Source: Acidobacteriota bacterium (GTDB lineage Bacteria > Acidobacteriota > Blastocatellia > Pyrinomonadales > Pyrinomonadaceae). From it: a DNA stretch of 64,000 bases. Each line of letters begins with the position of its first letter. Position 1 is the stretch's first letter. Both the position numbers and the translations under genes were made by a program. Below the pieces are notes generated by a model that worked only from the letters and a program-made list of their open reading frames with translations, was not told the origin of the DNA and did no database searches. Below are positions 8,780-18,611 of the stretch, one piece after another. The stretch is taken from contig QHXR01000001.1 in NCBI GenBank assembly GCA_003223025.1, positions 694,248-758,247 of the forward strand, in the 5' to 3' direction.

Positions 8780-11220
8780 GCAAACGCATACAGGATCTGA
8801 CACCTCCGCCGACTCGTTGGCGCAAAGCCGTGTGGGCGTTTGTGTCGCGGCCGTTCGACAAACTTTCCGACACGCGAAAGTTCTGGATCGGTTTTGCATT
8901 CCTCTGCGTTGTTACGACGCTCCTTCTCAATAATCCAATCTGGCGTGCGTCGGGCGAGACTTCTTATAAGGAAGGTGACATCGCACGCGAGTCGATAATC
9001 TCGCCGGCCGATATTCACTTCATCGACGAAGAGGAAACCGAACGGATAAGAGAGACGGCGAAGGAAGGCGTGCGGCCGATATTTTCGTCGGTGCCTCGAC
9101 GCGCCGATGAAGCGGTTCAGTCCTTTCGCACTGCCTGGGAAAGCGTCGAGCGTAAGAGCTCCGCCAATGTTGCGAACAAGACGAACGCGTCTAACAAGAA
9201 CGATCGAAGCGAAACACCTGCGAACGGGAACTCCGATCTCGCTCGCGTTTTTGCACTTCGAAAGTTTAGTCCGAACGAGCTTGAGGCCGTCGCCCGCGTG
9301 CTCCGCGAAAACGCTAGCGGCGATATCTATTCGGATCAGGACGAGCAATACCTGCAGGGCGAGATCCAGATAGTCGATCGCCAGAGGCCGACAGATCTTC
9401 GAGCGTCGCAAAATCCTCTCAACACGATGACGAAGCTCTCGGATGCACGGGAGAGTTTAAAGAACGGGCTGGATCAGATTCAAAGTTTTTCGGATAAAGA
9501 AGCCGACGCATTTGGCGGAGCTCTCGCACAGATGATCCAGCCGAGCATCATCTATGACGCTGCCGCAACCGACAACGCAAAGAAGCAATTAGCCGACAGC
9601 GTCGAGCCGGTGACGATATCCCTGAAGCGCAGTCAAAAGGTCGCGGCCGAAGGCGACAAGATCACGAGCAGCGTACTTTCGCAGATCGCTGCGATCCGTG
9701 CATATAGCTCTTCGAATCGACAGCTCAATCGTTTTATCGGACTGTTGATCCTGATCACGGCGCTGTTTTGGGGTGCATGGAAGTTTATCGAGCATCGCGG
9801 ACCGGCCGCGCGACTCGCCCTTTCAGAGCGAAACACATTCGCGCTTTTTGGATTCATCGTCATTGTGCAGACCGCTATCATGGCGATGTTCTTTCGCGTC
9901 GCCGATTTCACGGCTTCGCAGAATGTGAAAGCGCCGATGAGCGATCCGAGTCTCTGGGCGTTCGCCGTGCCGTTTGCGATGGGAAGTCTTTTGATGACGC
10001 TGCTCGCGGATCGACGGACGGCGCTATTCACCGGAATCTTTACGGCGATACTCGCAGGCTTTCTCGCTCCGCGCGGTCTTGAGTTCACGGTATACGCGAT
10101 CATCTCGTCATCCGTCGCCGTCTACGGGATCGGACGCTATCGCAGCCGCCAGACGGTGACGCTCGCGGGCGTTTTTGTCGGCGTAACCGGCGCACTCTTG
10201 GCGATCGCCTTGATCGCTTATACGCAGCAGCCTTTCATCCTTAACACGGTGCTTCTCGCGATGGCGTGCGGACTCGCCAGCGGGATCATCACTGCTGCTT
10301 TGACCGCGATGTTCCTGCCGCTGTGCGAATCGCTTTTTGGAATTTTGACGGATGTAAAACTCCTCGAGCTTTCGAACGCCGACCTGCCTGTACTCGGGCA
10401 GCTCGCAATGCGTGCACCCGGAACGAATCAACATTCACATGCTGTCGGACAGTTAGCGGAAGAAGCGTGTCGGGTCGTCGGAGCGAATGCTCTTCTGTCG
10501 CGGATCGGAGCACTCTATCACGATATCGGAAAGACCGCCGCACCCGAGCACTTCGTCGAAAATCAGATGGGGAAGAATCCGCACGACCGCCTCAAGCCGG
10601 CGCAGAGTGCGAAGATCATCATCAGCCACGTGACATACGGTACGAAGCTCGCGAAGGAGATGGGACTGCCGCAGAGGATCGTCGATTTTATTCCGCAGCA
10701 TCACGGCACACGGACGCTGCACTTCTTTCTGAAAAAAGCTCAGGCCGAAGCACGTGATCCGAACGAGATCTCCGAAAACGATTTTCGATATCCGGGTCCG
10801 AAGCCGCAGTTCCGCGAAGCGGCGATCATGATGATCGCCGACTCATGCGAAGCCGCGGCGAGAAGTCTTGCGGAGCCGACGCCCGACAACATTCGTTTCA
10901 TCGTGACGAAGATCATCGACGCGATCGTCGCCGATGATCAGTTGGATGAGTGCGATCTGACATTGCGCGAACTGTCGCAGATCCGCGAATCGATGATCCG
11001 ATCTCTGATCGCGATCTATCATTCGCGTGTCGATTATCCGGGATACGTTCCGCCAAATACATCAGGCCAGCATAAGATGATCACGCTCGATCTCGATAGC
11101 GAGGAGCGCGGGATGAAATACAAGAACCCGGCCGATATACCTGTGTCTCCCGGCGGCGAGATCGAGGACGAAGCGTTTGACCAATCCGGCGAACCCAAAC
11201 AGGCACGCGCAAAATTCTGA
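8776..11220 (+). CDS. 7TM-HD phosphodiesterase (PgpH family, cyclic di-AMP)
   Basis: 814-aa membrane phosphodiesterase of the 7TM-HD family, whose characterised member PgpH hydrolyses cyclic di-AMP. One membrane segment (about 33-52) is followed by a large extracytoplasmic 7TM-HDED domain (to about 315), a seven-helix membrane block (about 315-525) and a cytoplasmic HD domain. Metal ligands include His553 in HSHAVGQLAEEA, His582-Asp583 in YHDIGK, and the later HH in PQHHGT. The GTG start overlaps the hflX stop, so the two genes are translationally coupled. The nucleotide substrate here is inferred from the family. Confidence 0.88.
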   Translation: MSKRIQDLTPPPTRWRKAVWAFVSRPFDKLSDTRKFWIGFAFLCVVTTLLLNNPIWRASGETSYKEGDIARESIISPADIHFIDEEETERIRETAKEGVRPIFSSVPRRADEAVQSFRTAWESVERKSSANVANKTNASNKNDRSETPANGNSDLARVFALRKFSPNELEAVARVLRENASGDIYSDQDEQYLQGEIQIVDRQRPTDLRASQNPLNTMTKLSDARESLKNGLDQIQSFSDKEADAFGGALAQMIQPSIIYDAAATDNAKKQLADSVEPVTISLKRSQKVAAEGDKITSSVLSQIAAIRAYSSSNRQLNRFIGLLILITALFWGAWKFIEHRGPAARLALSERNTFALFGFIVIVQTAIMAMFFRVADFTASQNVKAPMSDPSLWAFAVPFAMGSLLMTLLADRRTALFTGIFTAILAGFLAPRGLEFTVYAIISSSVAVYGIGRYRSRQTVTLAGVFVGVTGALLAIALIAYTQQPFILNTVLLAMACGLASGIITAALTAMFLPLCESLFGILTDVKLLELSNADLPVLGQLAMRAPGTNQHSHAVGQLAEEACRVVGANALLSRIGALYHDIGKTAAPEHFVENQMGKNPHDRLKPAQSAKIIISHVTYGTKLAKEMGLPQRIVDFIPQHHGTRTLHFFLKKAQAEARDPNEISENDFRYPGPKPQFREAAIMMIADSCEAAARSLAEPTPDNIRFIVTKIIDAIVADDQLDECDLTLRELSQIRESMIRSLIAIYHSRVDYPGYVPPNTSGQHKMITLDLDSEERGMKYKNPADIPVSPGGEIEDEAFDQSGEPKQARAKF

Positions 11221-11286
11221 CTTTAGAAATTCGCGGTTACAAATCGACTGCTTCACTTCTGATACCTCGCGGCCCGACGTTCGACG

Positions 11287-12978
11287 ATGAGCTTGTTTGT
11301 TGATTTCATCACGAGAAATGTCGCAAAGCCGTGGTTCGGATTCGCGACCGCTCTAGCCGCGTCTGTTCTCACGATCGCGATTCCGATCTATGTTCATGGT
11401 TTTCGCGAGACCATGGATATGAGATCGCATCTCAGTTTCGCTCATGCATTTCAATCCGCGTTTCGAGCCGGCGAAGTTTATCCGGGATGGTCAAATGACA
11501 ATCTTGGTTTCGGTAGCGTCGGAGCCAGATTCTATCCGCCGCTCCCGGCCTTTTTGTCAGCGGTCTTCGAACTGGGCACGGGTGACTGGCATCTCGCTTA
11601 CTCGCTGAATCTCTTTTTGTGGATGCTTGCCGGCGGCTTTGGCATGTTCCTCTTTATTAGGGAGTGGGGCCCGCCGTTCGCAGGTATTTTCGCGGCCGTC
11701 CTTTACACCGTTGTTCCTTATCACATCGCCGAGATATACCGGTTTTTTCTTTACGCCGAGTTCGCGGGGATGGCGGTTCTGCCTTTCTGCTTCCTTTATC
11801 TCACCAGACTCTGCAGACGGGGAAATTGGAAAGATGTAATTCCGTTGGCGATTTCGAGTTCGATTCTTGTGCTAACGCACATTCCGATCACGCTGATGAT
11901 GGCGCTCACGGCGCTCGTTTATGTACCGCTCGTGATTGATCGTAGCAGGTGGAAGAAAATTTCCCTTCGACTCGCGACGGCCGCTGCAATCGTCGTCGCG
12001 GCGACGGCGTTCTTCTGGCTTCCGGTTGCAACCGAAGTCCTGTGGGTCGCGCATTCGAATCCTCAATTTACGGTAGCCGGTTACGAGCATGGACCGATGC
12101 TCTTTCCGTATATGCTCGTCGATTACGACACAACTTACATGCTGTCTTATCTCAGGCACTTCGATATTGTGACCGTTCTGACAATGGGTCTGTTGATCCC
12201 GGCAATCGCGCTTTTGATAATCGGACGACGTGATCCACAAGGATCTTCGAGGCAAGTAATGGCCGCCGCAACACTCTCTGCCGGACTTGGGATCTTTCTG
12301 TTCTCCAAACCGAGCGCGTTTCTTTGGACGAATGTGGAGTTGCTTCAGCGACTTCAGTATCCATGGCGATGGCTTTCGATCGTATCGGTTTTGTCGGTTG
12401 CGTCGATCGCACTTGCGTTGGCTTCGCTCGTTGAGCAGAAACGCGTCATGCTAAGACGTGGAGTCTACTGTGCGGTCCTTCTCCTTGTAGGTTTTGCTTC
12501 GGTTGATATTCGTCAGATCCGTAGTACTCCGTTTGCCATTTCTGCAGATCGATTCAACCAACTCGCGAAGGAGGTGGAGTCCGAGAAAGTCGCGGATCAC
12601 TGGTGGCCTGTCTGGGCAAAAGCGGCGGCTTTCGACAACTCGGAGCTAGTGACGGCCGCAGGCCGCGAGGTACAACTCGAGTCGTGGGAGAAAGACCGAC
12701 GTGTATTCCGGGTAGGCGAAGGCGAGCCTGTCACCGTTCGGATTGCGACATTTTATTACCCGCATTGGCAGGCAAAAGTTAACGGGAGTCCGGTGGAAGT
12801 CGGGAAGGCCGATGATGGAACGATCACGATACCGGTCGGGAAGGAGTCGTCCAAGATCGAGATTCGTTTTGAAGAGCCTGCACGCAACCGAGTTTCGGCT
12901 GTTGTATCGCTGATCGTCTCGATCTTAATGGGAGCTGCGCTTCTGTTTTCGTTTTTGCGTAAACCAGCGTCAAAGTAG
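11287..12978 (+). CDS. Polytopic GT-C-like membrane protein (PTPS-related domain)
   Basis: 563-aa integral membrane protein with about ten or eleven hydrophobic helices, a Tyr/Trp-rich loop after the first helix (about 50-90: YPGWSNDN, ARFYPPLP) and a small soluble beta domain at the C-terminus (about 440-530: FYYPHWQAKVNG) before a last helix. This layout is seen in the 6-pyruvoyl-tetrahydropterin-synthase-related membrane family and YfhO-like proteins, which look like GT-C glycosyltransferases using lipid-linked sugars. An acidic pair follows the first helix (ETMD), as in GT-C enzymes. The reaction is unproven. It is followed by a bidirectional terminator. Confidence 0.7.
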   Translation: MSLFVDFITRNVAKPWFGFATALAASVLTIAIPIYVHGFRETMDMRSHLSFAHAFQSAFRAGEVYPGWSNDNLGFGSVGARFYPPLPAFLSAVFELGTGDWHLAYSLNLFLWMLAGGFGMFLFIREWGPPFAGIFAAVLYTVVPYHIAEIYRFFLYAEFAGMAVLPFCFLYLTRLCRRGNWKDVIPLAISSSILVLTHIPITLMMALTALVYVPLVIDRSRWKKISLRLATAAAIVVAATAFFWLPVATEVLWVAHSNPQFTVAGYEHGPMLFPYMLVDYDTTYMLSYLRHFDIVTVLTMGLLIPAIALLIIGRRDPQGSSRQVMAAATLSAGLGIFLFSKPSAFLWTNVELLQRLQYPWRWLSIVSVLSVASIALALASLVEQKRVMLRRGVYCAVLLLVGFASVDIRQIRSTPFAISADRFNQLAKEVESEKVADHWWPVWAKAAAFDNSELVTAAGREVQLESWEKDRRVFRVGEGEPVTVRIATFYYPHWQAKVNGSPVEVGKADDGTITIPVGKESSKIEIRFEEPARNRVSAVVSLIVSILMGAALLFSFLRKPASK

Positions 12979-13010
12979 AGGCTCAGCTGCTTTGTACCTG
13001 CACGAATAAA

Positions 13011-13046
13011 AAGAAAGGCCCGGCGATCACTCGCTCGGGCCTTTTA
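13011..13046. terminator. Bidirectional rho-independent terminator
   Basis: Arms AAAGGCCCG (13014-13022) and CGGGCCTTT (13036-13044) flank a short loop. The plus strand ends in a T run, and on the minus strand the stem is followed by TCTTTTT. It closes both the GT-C-like gene and the convergent HU gene. Confidence 0.85.
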
Positions 13047-13063
13047 GATCCATTGGAGCTCGG

Positions 13064-13348
13064 TTACGCTCCGTTCGTATTGATCAATTCTTTTAGTTCT
13101 TTACCGGGCTTGAAATAGGCTACACGCTTTGCCGGAATGTCGACTGCGGCTCCCGTCTTCGGATTGCGTCCTTTTCTCGAATTTCGCTCGCGTACTCTGA
13201 AGCTTCCAAATCCCCTTAATTCGATCTTCTCCCCGCTGTTCAAGGTCTCGATAATGCTGTCAAAAATTATCTCTACCAGCTGCTCGGCGTCTTTCTTGGT
13301 CATATCCGCCTCACGAGCGACCTTTTCTACCAAATCCGCTTTTGTCAT
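13064..13348 (-). CDS. HU/IHF-family DNA-binding protein
   Basis: 94-aa nucleoid protein. It has the N-terminal dimerisation helices (MTKADLVEKVAREADM), GFGSFRVRER at about 46-55, and the DNA-binding beta-arm signature GRNPKTGAAVDIPAK at about 60-74. The latter part has the conserved proline that intercalates DNA. It is a single gene behind the S1 gene (88 nt gap, same strand) and could share its transcript. GAGG lies 9 nt before the ATG. HU and IHF subunits cannot be told apart from sequence alone here. Confidence 0.93.
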   Translation of the reverse strand: MTKADLVEKVAREADMTKKDAEQLVEIIFDSIIETLNSGEKIELRGFGSFRVRERNSRKGRNPKTGAAVDIPAKRVAYFKPGKELKELINTNGA

Positions 13349-13436
13349 TTCACGTATCCTCGCACCGCAATTTTAAACCAACATCAAAAATGAAGGCCGG
13401 CATTTCCACCAAACCGGTGGAAACCCGGCGCAAAAA

Positions 13437-15833
13437 CTAAGCAGATTGCTGTTCCGACTCTTCTTTCTCGTCCTGCCCGCCTTCTGTCGATTCGACCGGG
13501 GGAGTCGCGCCTTCAGTGGTTGTAACAGGTTGAGCTTCGCTTTCGGCTTCTGTCTGAACTTCGGCTGATGCAGCTTCGGGATCATTCGCTGCGGCTTCGG
13601 TTTCAGCCTCGGTGCTTGCGAGGGCGTCGGTTGACTCGGCAGTTTCCGCTGAAACGCCATCGCCCGTTTCGGAAGCGGGAGCTGCTTCCGCAGCTCCGCC
13701 GTCCTCAGTTGTTGATGCTGCTGCTTCGGTGCTTTCGCCTTCGGCAGCCTGCGGCTGATTCGCCGCTTCGTCAGCTTCGGCCGCCTGACGAGCAGTCGTT
13801 TCCTCATACTCGCGACGCGCCTTTTCTTTCTTCTCGCGCTTCGCGGCTTCTTTCTCTTCTTTCGAAAGTTCTGCCTTCGGTTCTTCTTCAGCTCCGCCCT
13901 TCATCAGATTGGCGAGCTCACCAAGGCTGGCCATTCCGCCCTTCGCCTCGGTCGAGAACTGACGGGAATCGACAACCGGCTCATCGCCTTTGCCGACCGC
14001 GCGTGCCGACAGTCCGATCTTCTGATCGTCGTTCTCGATACGCAGGATCTTGAAATCCATTTCCTGGCCGAGCTGCACAACGTCTTCCGGCTTCTCGACG
14101 CGTTCGTCGGCGAGCTCAGAAATGTGGCAGAGTCCCTCGAGTCCTTCACCGAGTTCGACAAATACGCCGAAGCTTGTGAATCTTGTGACCTTGCCGCGGA
14201 CGGTGTCGCCCGGACGATGTGTCGCGACGAAGCCTTCCCACGCACTAGGCGTAAGATCTTTCATCGAAAGCGACAGACGCTGGCCGCGCGGATCGATACT
14301 CGTAACGATCGCATCGACTTCCTGATCTTTCTTCAGAAGCTCTTTCGGATGCTTCAACTTTTTCGCCCAAGTGATATCAGAGACGTGGACCAGTCCGTCG
14401 ATGCCTTCTTCAAGCTCGACGAACGCACCGAAGTCGGTGAGATTGCGGACCTTGCCGTGGATCTTTGTTCCGACCGGGTAACGGAGAGCAACCGTGTCCC
14501 ACGGATTGTCCTGAAGCTGCTTCATGCCAAGGCTGATGCGCTTCTCATGCGTATCGACGCCAAGGACTTGAACTTCGACTTCGTCACCCTTATGGAACTG
14601 GCGTTTCGGATTCGCACCGCGCTTCGACCACGAGATCTCGGAAACGTGAACGAGTCCTTCGACACCCGGTTCGAGCTCGACAAAGATTCCGTACTCGGTG
14701 ACCGACGAGACTTTGCCCGTCACACGCGAGTCGACCGGATAAACTTCAACGACTGTTGACCACGGATCCGGAAGAAGCTGCTTGTATCCAAGCGATACTT
14801 TTTCTTTCTCGCGATCAAGTTTGAGAACCTTGACCTGCAGATGTTCGCCGACTTTAAAATGATCCGCCGGATTCTGCAGACGTCCCCAAGACATGTCGGT
14901 GACATGGAGCAATCCGTCGATCCCGCCGATGTCCACGAACGCGCCGTACTCGGTAAGATTCTTGATCACGCCTTCAACGACGTATCCGATATCGATCTTG
15001 TTGAGTGTCTCGGCTTTCTGCTCGTTTACCGCGACATCGGTGATGACCTTGCGCGAGAGCACGATGTTGTTGCGGCGACGGCTAAACTTGATGATCTTCG
15101 CTTCGATATCCTGGCCGATGTAGCTATCGAGGCCACGGATCGGACGCGAATCGATCTGCGATCCCGGTAGGAATGCTTCGACGCCGTTAAGATCTACTGT
15201 CAGACCGCCCTTCGTTTTGTCGACGATCTTGCCGACGACCGGGACGTCATTCTTGTACGCCTCTTCGATGTCGTTCCAGATCTTTCGCGATTTGGCGTCT
15301 GTACGGGAAAGTTGCGGCGGAGAGTCACCAGCGTGAATGCTCTTGATCACGACCTCAACAGTGTCACCAACCTGAAGTGTGGATTCGCCTTCGGCACTTT
15401 CTTCGGCAGGAATGATTCCTTCCGATTTGTATCCGAAATCGACGAGGATCCCGCGCTCCGACACACCGACAACCTTGCCTTCGACAAGATCGCCCGCATG
15501 ATAAACGGTCTGCTCCTGCTCGAATTGCTCGAGAATGGCGCCGAAGTCGATCTCACCGCTCTTCTCTTCGAGAGCTGCAATATCGACTGCTGGTGCAGGC
15601 GGTGCCGGTGGCTTTGCCACGCGTCGCGGCTCAGTGCGCTCGGCCGGAGCCGGTGCAGGAGTCGGTGCGGTTTCCGCTGATGCCTCCGAGGCCGGTTGTA
15701 CCGCTGCGGCTTCGTCTGTTGATGTTACTACCGGAGCCTGCGCCTCCGCGGGCTGTACTTGTTTGTTTGTATCCTCAACTGCAGCTTCGCCGGTTGTCGA
15801 AGCGTCAGTCTCATGGTTAACGTCGTTTTGCAT
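13437..15833 (-). CDS. rpsA: 30S ribosomal protein S1 with long acidic Ala/Glu tails
   Basis: 798 aa against about 560 for the usual six-domain protein. Six S1/OB domains lie between about 113 and 615; the later ones carry the typical motifs GAFVDIGGIDGLLHVTDMSW, GIFVELEPGVEGLVHVSEISW and GVFVELGEGLEGLCHISE. They recruit mRNA to the 30S subunit, which matters in a genome where many genes lack SD sites. The extra length is an Ala/Pro/Glu-rich N-terminal tail (about 1-85) and an Ala/Glu/Thr-rich acidic C-terminal tail (about 650-798), both likely disordered. A good promoter with a nested dyad lies about 175-205 nt upstream. Confidence 0.95.
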   Translation of the reverse strand: MQNDVNHETDASTTGEAAVEDTNKQVQPAEAQAPVVTSTDEAAAVQPASEASAETAPTPAPAPAERTEPRRVAKPPAPPAPAVDIAALEEKSGEIDFGAILEQFEQEQTVYHAGDLVEGKVVGVSERGILVDFGYKSEGIIPAEESAEGESTLQVGDTVEVVIKSIHAGDSPPQLSRTDAKSRKIWNDIEEAYKNDVPVVGKIVDKTKGGLTVDLNGVEAFLPGSQIDSRPIRGLDSYIGQDIEAKIIKFSRRRNNIVLSRKVITDVAVNEQKAETLNKIDIGYVVEGVIKNLTEYGAFVDIGGIDGLLHVTDMSWGRLQNPADHFKVGEHLQVKVLKLDREKEKVSLGYKQLLPDPWSTVVEVYPVDSRVTGKVSSVTEYGIFVELEPGVEGLVHVSEISWSKRGANPKRQFHKGDEVEVQVLGVDTHEKRISLGMKQLQDNPWDTVALRYPVGTKIHGKVRNLTDFGAFVELEEGIDGLVHVSDITWAKKLKHPKELLKKDQEVDAIVTSIDPRGQRLSLSMKDLTPSAWEGFVATHRPGDTVRGKVTRFTSFGVFVELGEGLEGLCHISELADERVEKPEDVVQLGQEMDFKILRIENDDQKIGLSARAVGKGDEPVVDSRQFSTEAKGGMASLGELANLMKGGAEEEPKAELSKEEKEAAKREKKEKARREYEETTARQAAEADEAANQPQAAEGESTEAAASTTEDGGAAEAAPASETGDGVSAETAESTDALASTEAETEAAANDPEAASAEVQTEAESEAQPVTTTEGATPPVESTEGGQDEKEESEQQSA

Positions 15834-16007
15834 TACCTAGTGTGAACTTCCTTTTTAATAAGATCTTTCTAAAACGTGCTTGGTCCTTATCGATCCGCGT
15901 CAAGATGAATCTGCTTTCCCGGCGCAGTCGGACGGGAGAGCGTTTGGAAAACAAAGTGCTTCCCAGAGGTTTTACCAGACCCAGTGACCTTGACCGGATA
16001 AGTGTAA

Positions 16008-16036
16008 AATTTACACTTCTCATTCACGCAGGTCAA
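16008..16036 (-). promoter_or_regulatory. rpsA promoter inside a nested dyad
   Basis: On the minus strand, TTGACC (16031-16036) and TAAATT (16008-16013) are separated by 17 nt. The -10 lies within a perfect inverted repeat AGTGTAAA-A-TTTACACT (16001-16017). An outer pair ACCTTGACC (15987-15995) and GGTCAAGGT (16031-16039) encloses it and includes the -35. This is a plausible operator, for autoregulation or a dimeric repressor. The rest of the 310-nt gap down to the S1 ATG is an untranslated leader in which no ORF is seen. Confidence 0.6.
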
Positions 16037-16087
16037 GGTTTACGCGCCGAAAAATCCTTAAACAATCGACATTTAACGTCGCGACCA

Positions 16088-16120
16088 CAAAAAAAAAGAC
16101 AGCCCCGAACGGACTGTCTT
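16088..16120 (-). terminator. Rho-independent terminator after pilT
   Basis: On the minus strand, AAGACAG and CTGTCTT (16114-16120 and 16096-16102 in plus coordinates) form a stem followed by a run of at least seven T. It lies 23 nt after the pilT stop. Confidence 0.8.
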
Positions 16121-16142
16121 GCATGCTTGGGCAGGTAGAAAA

Positions 16143-17297
16143 CTACATTCGAGAGATAAGGCTGTTTATGTCCGCAAAGCCGGATTGCCTTTCCATTTCT
16201 TCTTTCGCCATGGCGGTCGTGTTCTGAATACCGGCAAGCCTCAGCCTGAATTCGTCCGGATTCGTCGCGCCTCTTAACGCCTCTTCGAGAGTGATCATGC
16301 CGGATTGATACAAGTAAAAGAGCGACTGATCGAATGTCTGCATCCCGTACTGCGAGGTGCCCGCTGCGATGACATCGCGGATCGAGGCGGTTTTATCTTC
16401 ATGCAAAATGTAATCGCGGATCAGCGGTGTCGATATAAGGACTTCGACCGCCGGGACGCGGCTCCCGGTCTTGACCGATTTCATCAGACGCTGTGAAACG
16501 ACGGCCTTTAGAAGTCCGGCGAGTTGGATCCTGACCGACTTCTGCTGATACGGCGGAAAGGCCGAGATGATTCGCGTCAGCGTTTCCTGTGCATCGAGCG
16601 TATGCAGGGTGGATAACACGAGGTGGCCGGTTTCGGCCGCGACCAGTGCGGTTTCGATCGTTTCGAGATCTCGCATTTCGCCGACCAGGATCACGTCCGG
16701 GTCCTGACGAAGACTTCCACGAAGGGCCTCCGCGAACGAACGCGTATCGACATCGACCTCGCGTTGGGTGATGAAGGATTCCTTGTCTTTGTGGAGAAAT
16801 TCGATCGGGTCCTCGATCGTGACGATGTGGCTATTCCGAGACTCGTTTATGTGGTCGACGACCGCTGCGAGTGTGGTTGATTTACCTGATCCCGTGGTTC
16901 CTGTGACGAGGATCAGGCCTCGATTTTCATTGGCTATCGACGTTAGCACGGGAGGCAGTCCGAGCCCCGCAAAGTTGCGGATATCGTCCGAGATCACGCG
17001 GGCGACGATGCCGATCGAGTTTCGCTGCTGGAAGATGTTGACACGGAATCGCCCGAGTCCCGAGACTCCGTATCCGATGTCGACTTCGTAAACTTCCTTG
17101 AAATGTTGTTTCTGGCGGTTCGACATCATCGAGAACGCCATTTCGAGAGTCTCTTCCTGGTTAAGTTTGGCCGCGCCTGAGAGCGGTCGAAGTTCACCGT
17201 TGACGCGAATGACCGGCGTCGAACCGGCGCGCAAATGCAGGTCGCTTGAGCCGAAGCTCATCGCCATGCGCAGAAGGTCATCGATTCTGGTAAGCAT
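16143..17297 (-). CDS. pilT: PilT-type twitching motility ATPase
   Basis: 384-aa cytoplasmic hexameric ATPase that drives type IV pilus retraction. Motifs in order: N-terminal PAS-like part, Walker A GTTGSGKSTTLA, Asp box with TIEDPIEF, Walker B DVILVGEMRD, His box GHLVLSTLHT, and the arginine-rich C-terminal part. The C-terminal AIRNLIRE-like retraction motif is not obvious, but the overall order and length fit PilT/PilU better than PilB (no long N-terminal domain). It is a single gene with its own terminator; no other pilus gene lies in the window. Confidence 0.88.
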   Translation of the reverse strand: MLTRIDDLLRMAMSFGSSDLHLRAGSTPVIRVNGELRPLSGAAKLNQEETLEMAFSMMSNRQKQHFKEVYEVDIGYGVSGLGRFRVNIFQQRNSIGIVARVISDDIRNFAGLGLPPVLTSIANENRGLILVTGTTGSGKSTTLAAVVDHINESRNSHIVTIEDPIEFLHKDKESFITQREVDVDTRSFAEALRGSLRQDPDVILVGEMRDLETIETALVAAETGHLVLSTLHTLDAQETLTRIISAFPPYQQKSVRIQLAGLLKAVVSQRLMKSVKTGSRVPAVEVLISTPLIRDYILHEDKTASIRDVIAAGTSQYGMQTFDQSLFYLYQSGMITLEEALRGATNPDEFRLRLAGIQNTTAMAKEEMERQSGFADINSLISRM

Positions 17298-17467
17298 ATT
17301 CGGGAAAGGCAGAGGACTTTTGAAGGAGGAACTCGGTGGTTAGTGAAAAGAGAATTGGCGAAGAAGAAAAAATGCCAAACCACCGACAACAAGTTTAGCC
17401 GCTCGATCAGCAGAGCGTCAATGAAATTTTTATTTTGACGAATCGTTCGGTCAGAATGACCGACGTC

Positions 17468-17523
17468 GGGGAGACGGGAGACAGGAGACCGTCGCCCGTC
17501 TCTTGTCTCCTGTCTCCTGTCTT
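17468..17523. repeat. Heptad inverted repeat
   Basis: GGGAGAC and AGGAGAC units on the left are matched by TGTCTCC units on the right, at 7-nt steps, forming a hairpin-capable palindrome between the divergent pilT and NHL/IPT genes. The rest of the 17298-17574 gap holds no gene; the start at 17575 is preceded by AT-rich GTGTAAACT. Confidence 0.75.
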
Positions 17524-17574
17524 CCGCCCTGCCCGTTTACGCAGGCGGTGCTGTCCTGTGTAAACTCTAACCAC

Positions 17575-18600
17575 ATGATCAGTGCGGGGAAAATCAAGAG
17601 AATAATTCCGGAGTACGCGATACCCGGCGGCGAGATATCGATCGAGTGCGAAGGATTCCGTGCGGACACAGGGGCGGAGCATGCGGCGTATCTGAATGGC
17701 GAACAATGCCGGATAATCGCCGCGTCGTCGCGGCGCGTTCTAGCGACGCTGCCCGATGCCGATGTGAACGGACGTTCCTCGATCCAACTAGAAAGCGGCG
17801 GAGTTGAGTCCGAGCCCTATCGACTTACCATCGGCCGACTTCTCGCAGACCAGATGCACATCGTTGCGAACCCGGCGGTCGATCCGAAGGATGACGCTCT
17901 TGTCTTCACGCGTTCGGGCTCGAGAGGCCAGGAACTTTCCCCGACGATGTACCGTCTCGAGACGGACGGCTATCTCGATGAAATGCCGGTCGAGATCATG
18001 AATCCGACCGGAATCGCTTTCGGGCCTGCCGGCGAATTGTTTGTTACGAATCGAGCCGAAGGACGAGTTTGCCAGATCGAACGCGGTGAAGAAGCGGTCG
18101 TGTATGCGACGGGACTCGGCATCGCGACGGGGATCGCATTTGATAAAAATGGTGTGATGTTCATCGGCGACAGATCGGGGACGATCTATCGAATTCCGGA
18201 ACCCGCGCTACCGTCGCCGTTCGCGACGCTCGAAGCATCGGTCGCCGCGTACCACATGGCATTCGGTCCGGATGGGAAGTTGTATGTCACGGCTCCCGGC
18301 CTGGCGAGTCATGACACGGTCTACGCGATCGATGAAAACGGAAACGTCGAGAAATATTTCCGCGGACTCGGTCGACCGCAGGGACTCGCATTCGACACGG
18401 ATGGCAATCTCTACGTCGCCGCATGCTATCGCGGAAAGCACGGCATCGTTCGCATTCGCGAAGGCGGAGAATCCGCAGAACTATTCGCTGCGGGAAATAA
18501 TGTCGTCGGACTTTGCTTCACTCGAAATGCCGAGATGATCGTTGCGACGAATGATTCGGTTTATTCGCTGAATGTCGGGATTTACGGCACGTTGCTTTAG
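17575..18600 (+). CDS. IPT/TIG plus NHL-type beta-propeller protein
   Basis: 341-aa protein. An N-terminal IPT/TIG immunoglobulin-like domain (about 1-85, PGGEISIECEGF) is followed by a beta-propeller with repeated loops of the NHL/SMP-30 type: PTGIAFGPAGELFVTN, ATGIAFDKNGVMFIGD, PQGLAFDTDGNLYVA. Such propellers bind ligands or act as lactonase-like scaffolds; no catalytic site is assigned. No signal peptide is seen from the chosen ATG. The longer upstream frame from 17503 would translate the heptad repeat and is rejected. It is followed directly by a REP doublet. Confidence 0.75.
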   Translation: MISAGKIKRIIPEYAIPGGEISIECEGFRADTGAEHAAYLNGEQCRIIAASSRRVLATLPDADVNGRSSIQLESGGVESEPYRLTIGRLLADQMHIVANPAVDPKDDALVFTRSGSRGQELSPTMYRLETDGYLDEMPVEIMNPTGIAFGPAGELFVTNRAEGRVCQIERGEEAVVYATGLGIATGIAFDKNGVMFIGDRSGTIYRIPEPALPSPFATLEASVAAYHMAFGPDGKLYVTAPGLASHDTVYAIDENGNVEKYFRGLGRPQGLAFDTDGNLYVAACYRGKHGIVRIREGGESAELFAAGNNVVGLCFTRNAEMIVATNDSVYSLNVGIYGTLL

Positions 18601-18611
18601 ATGAACATCCA

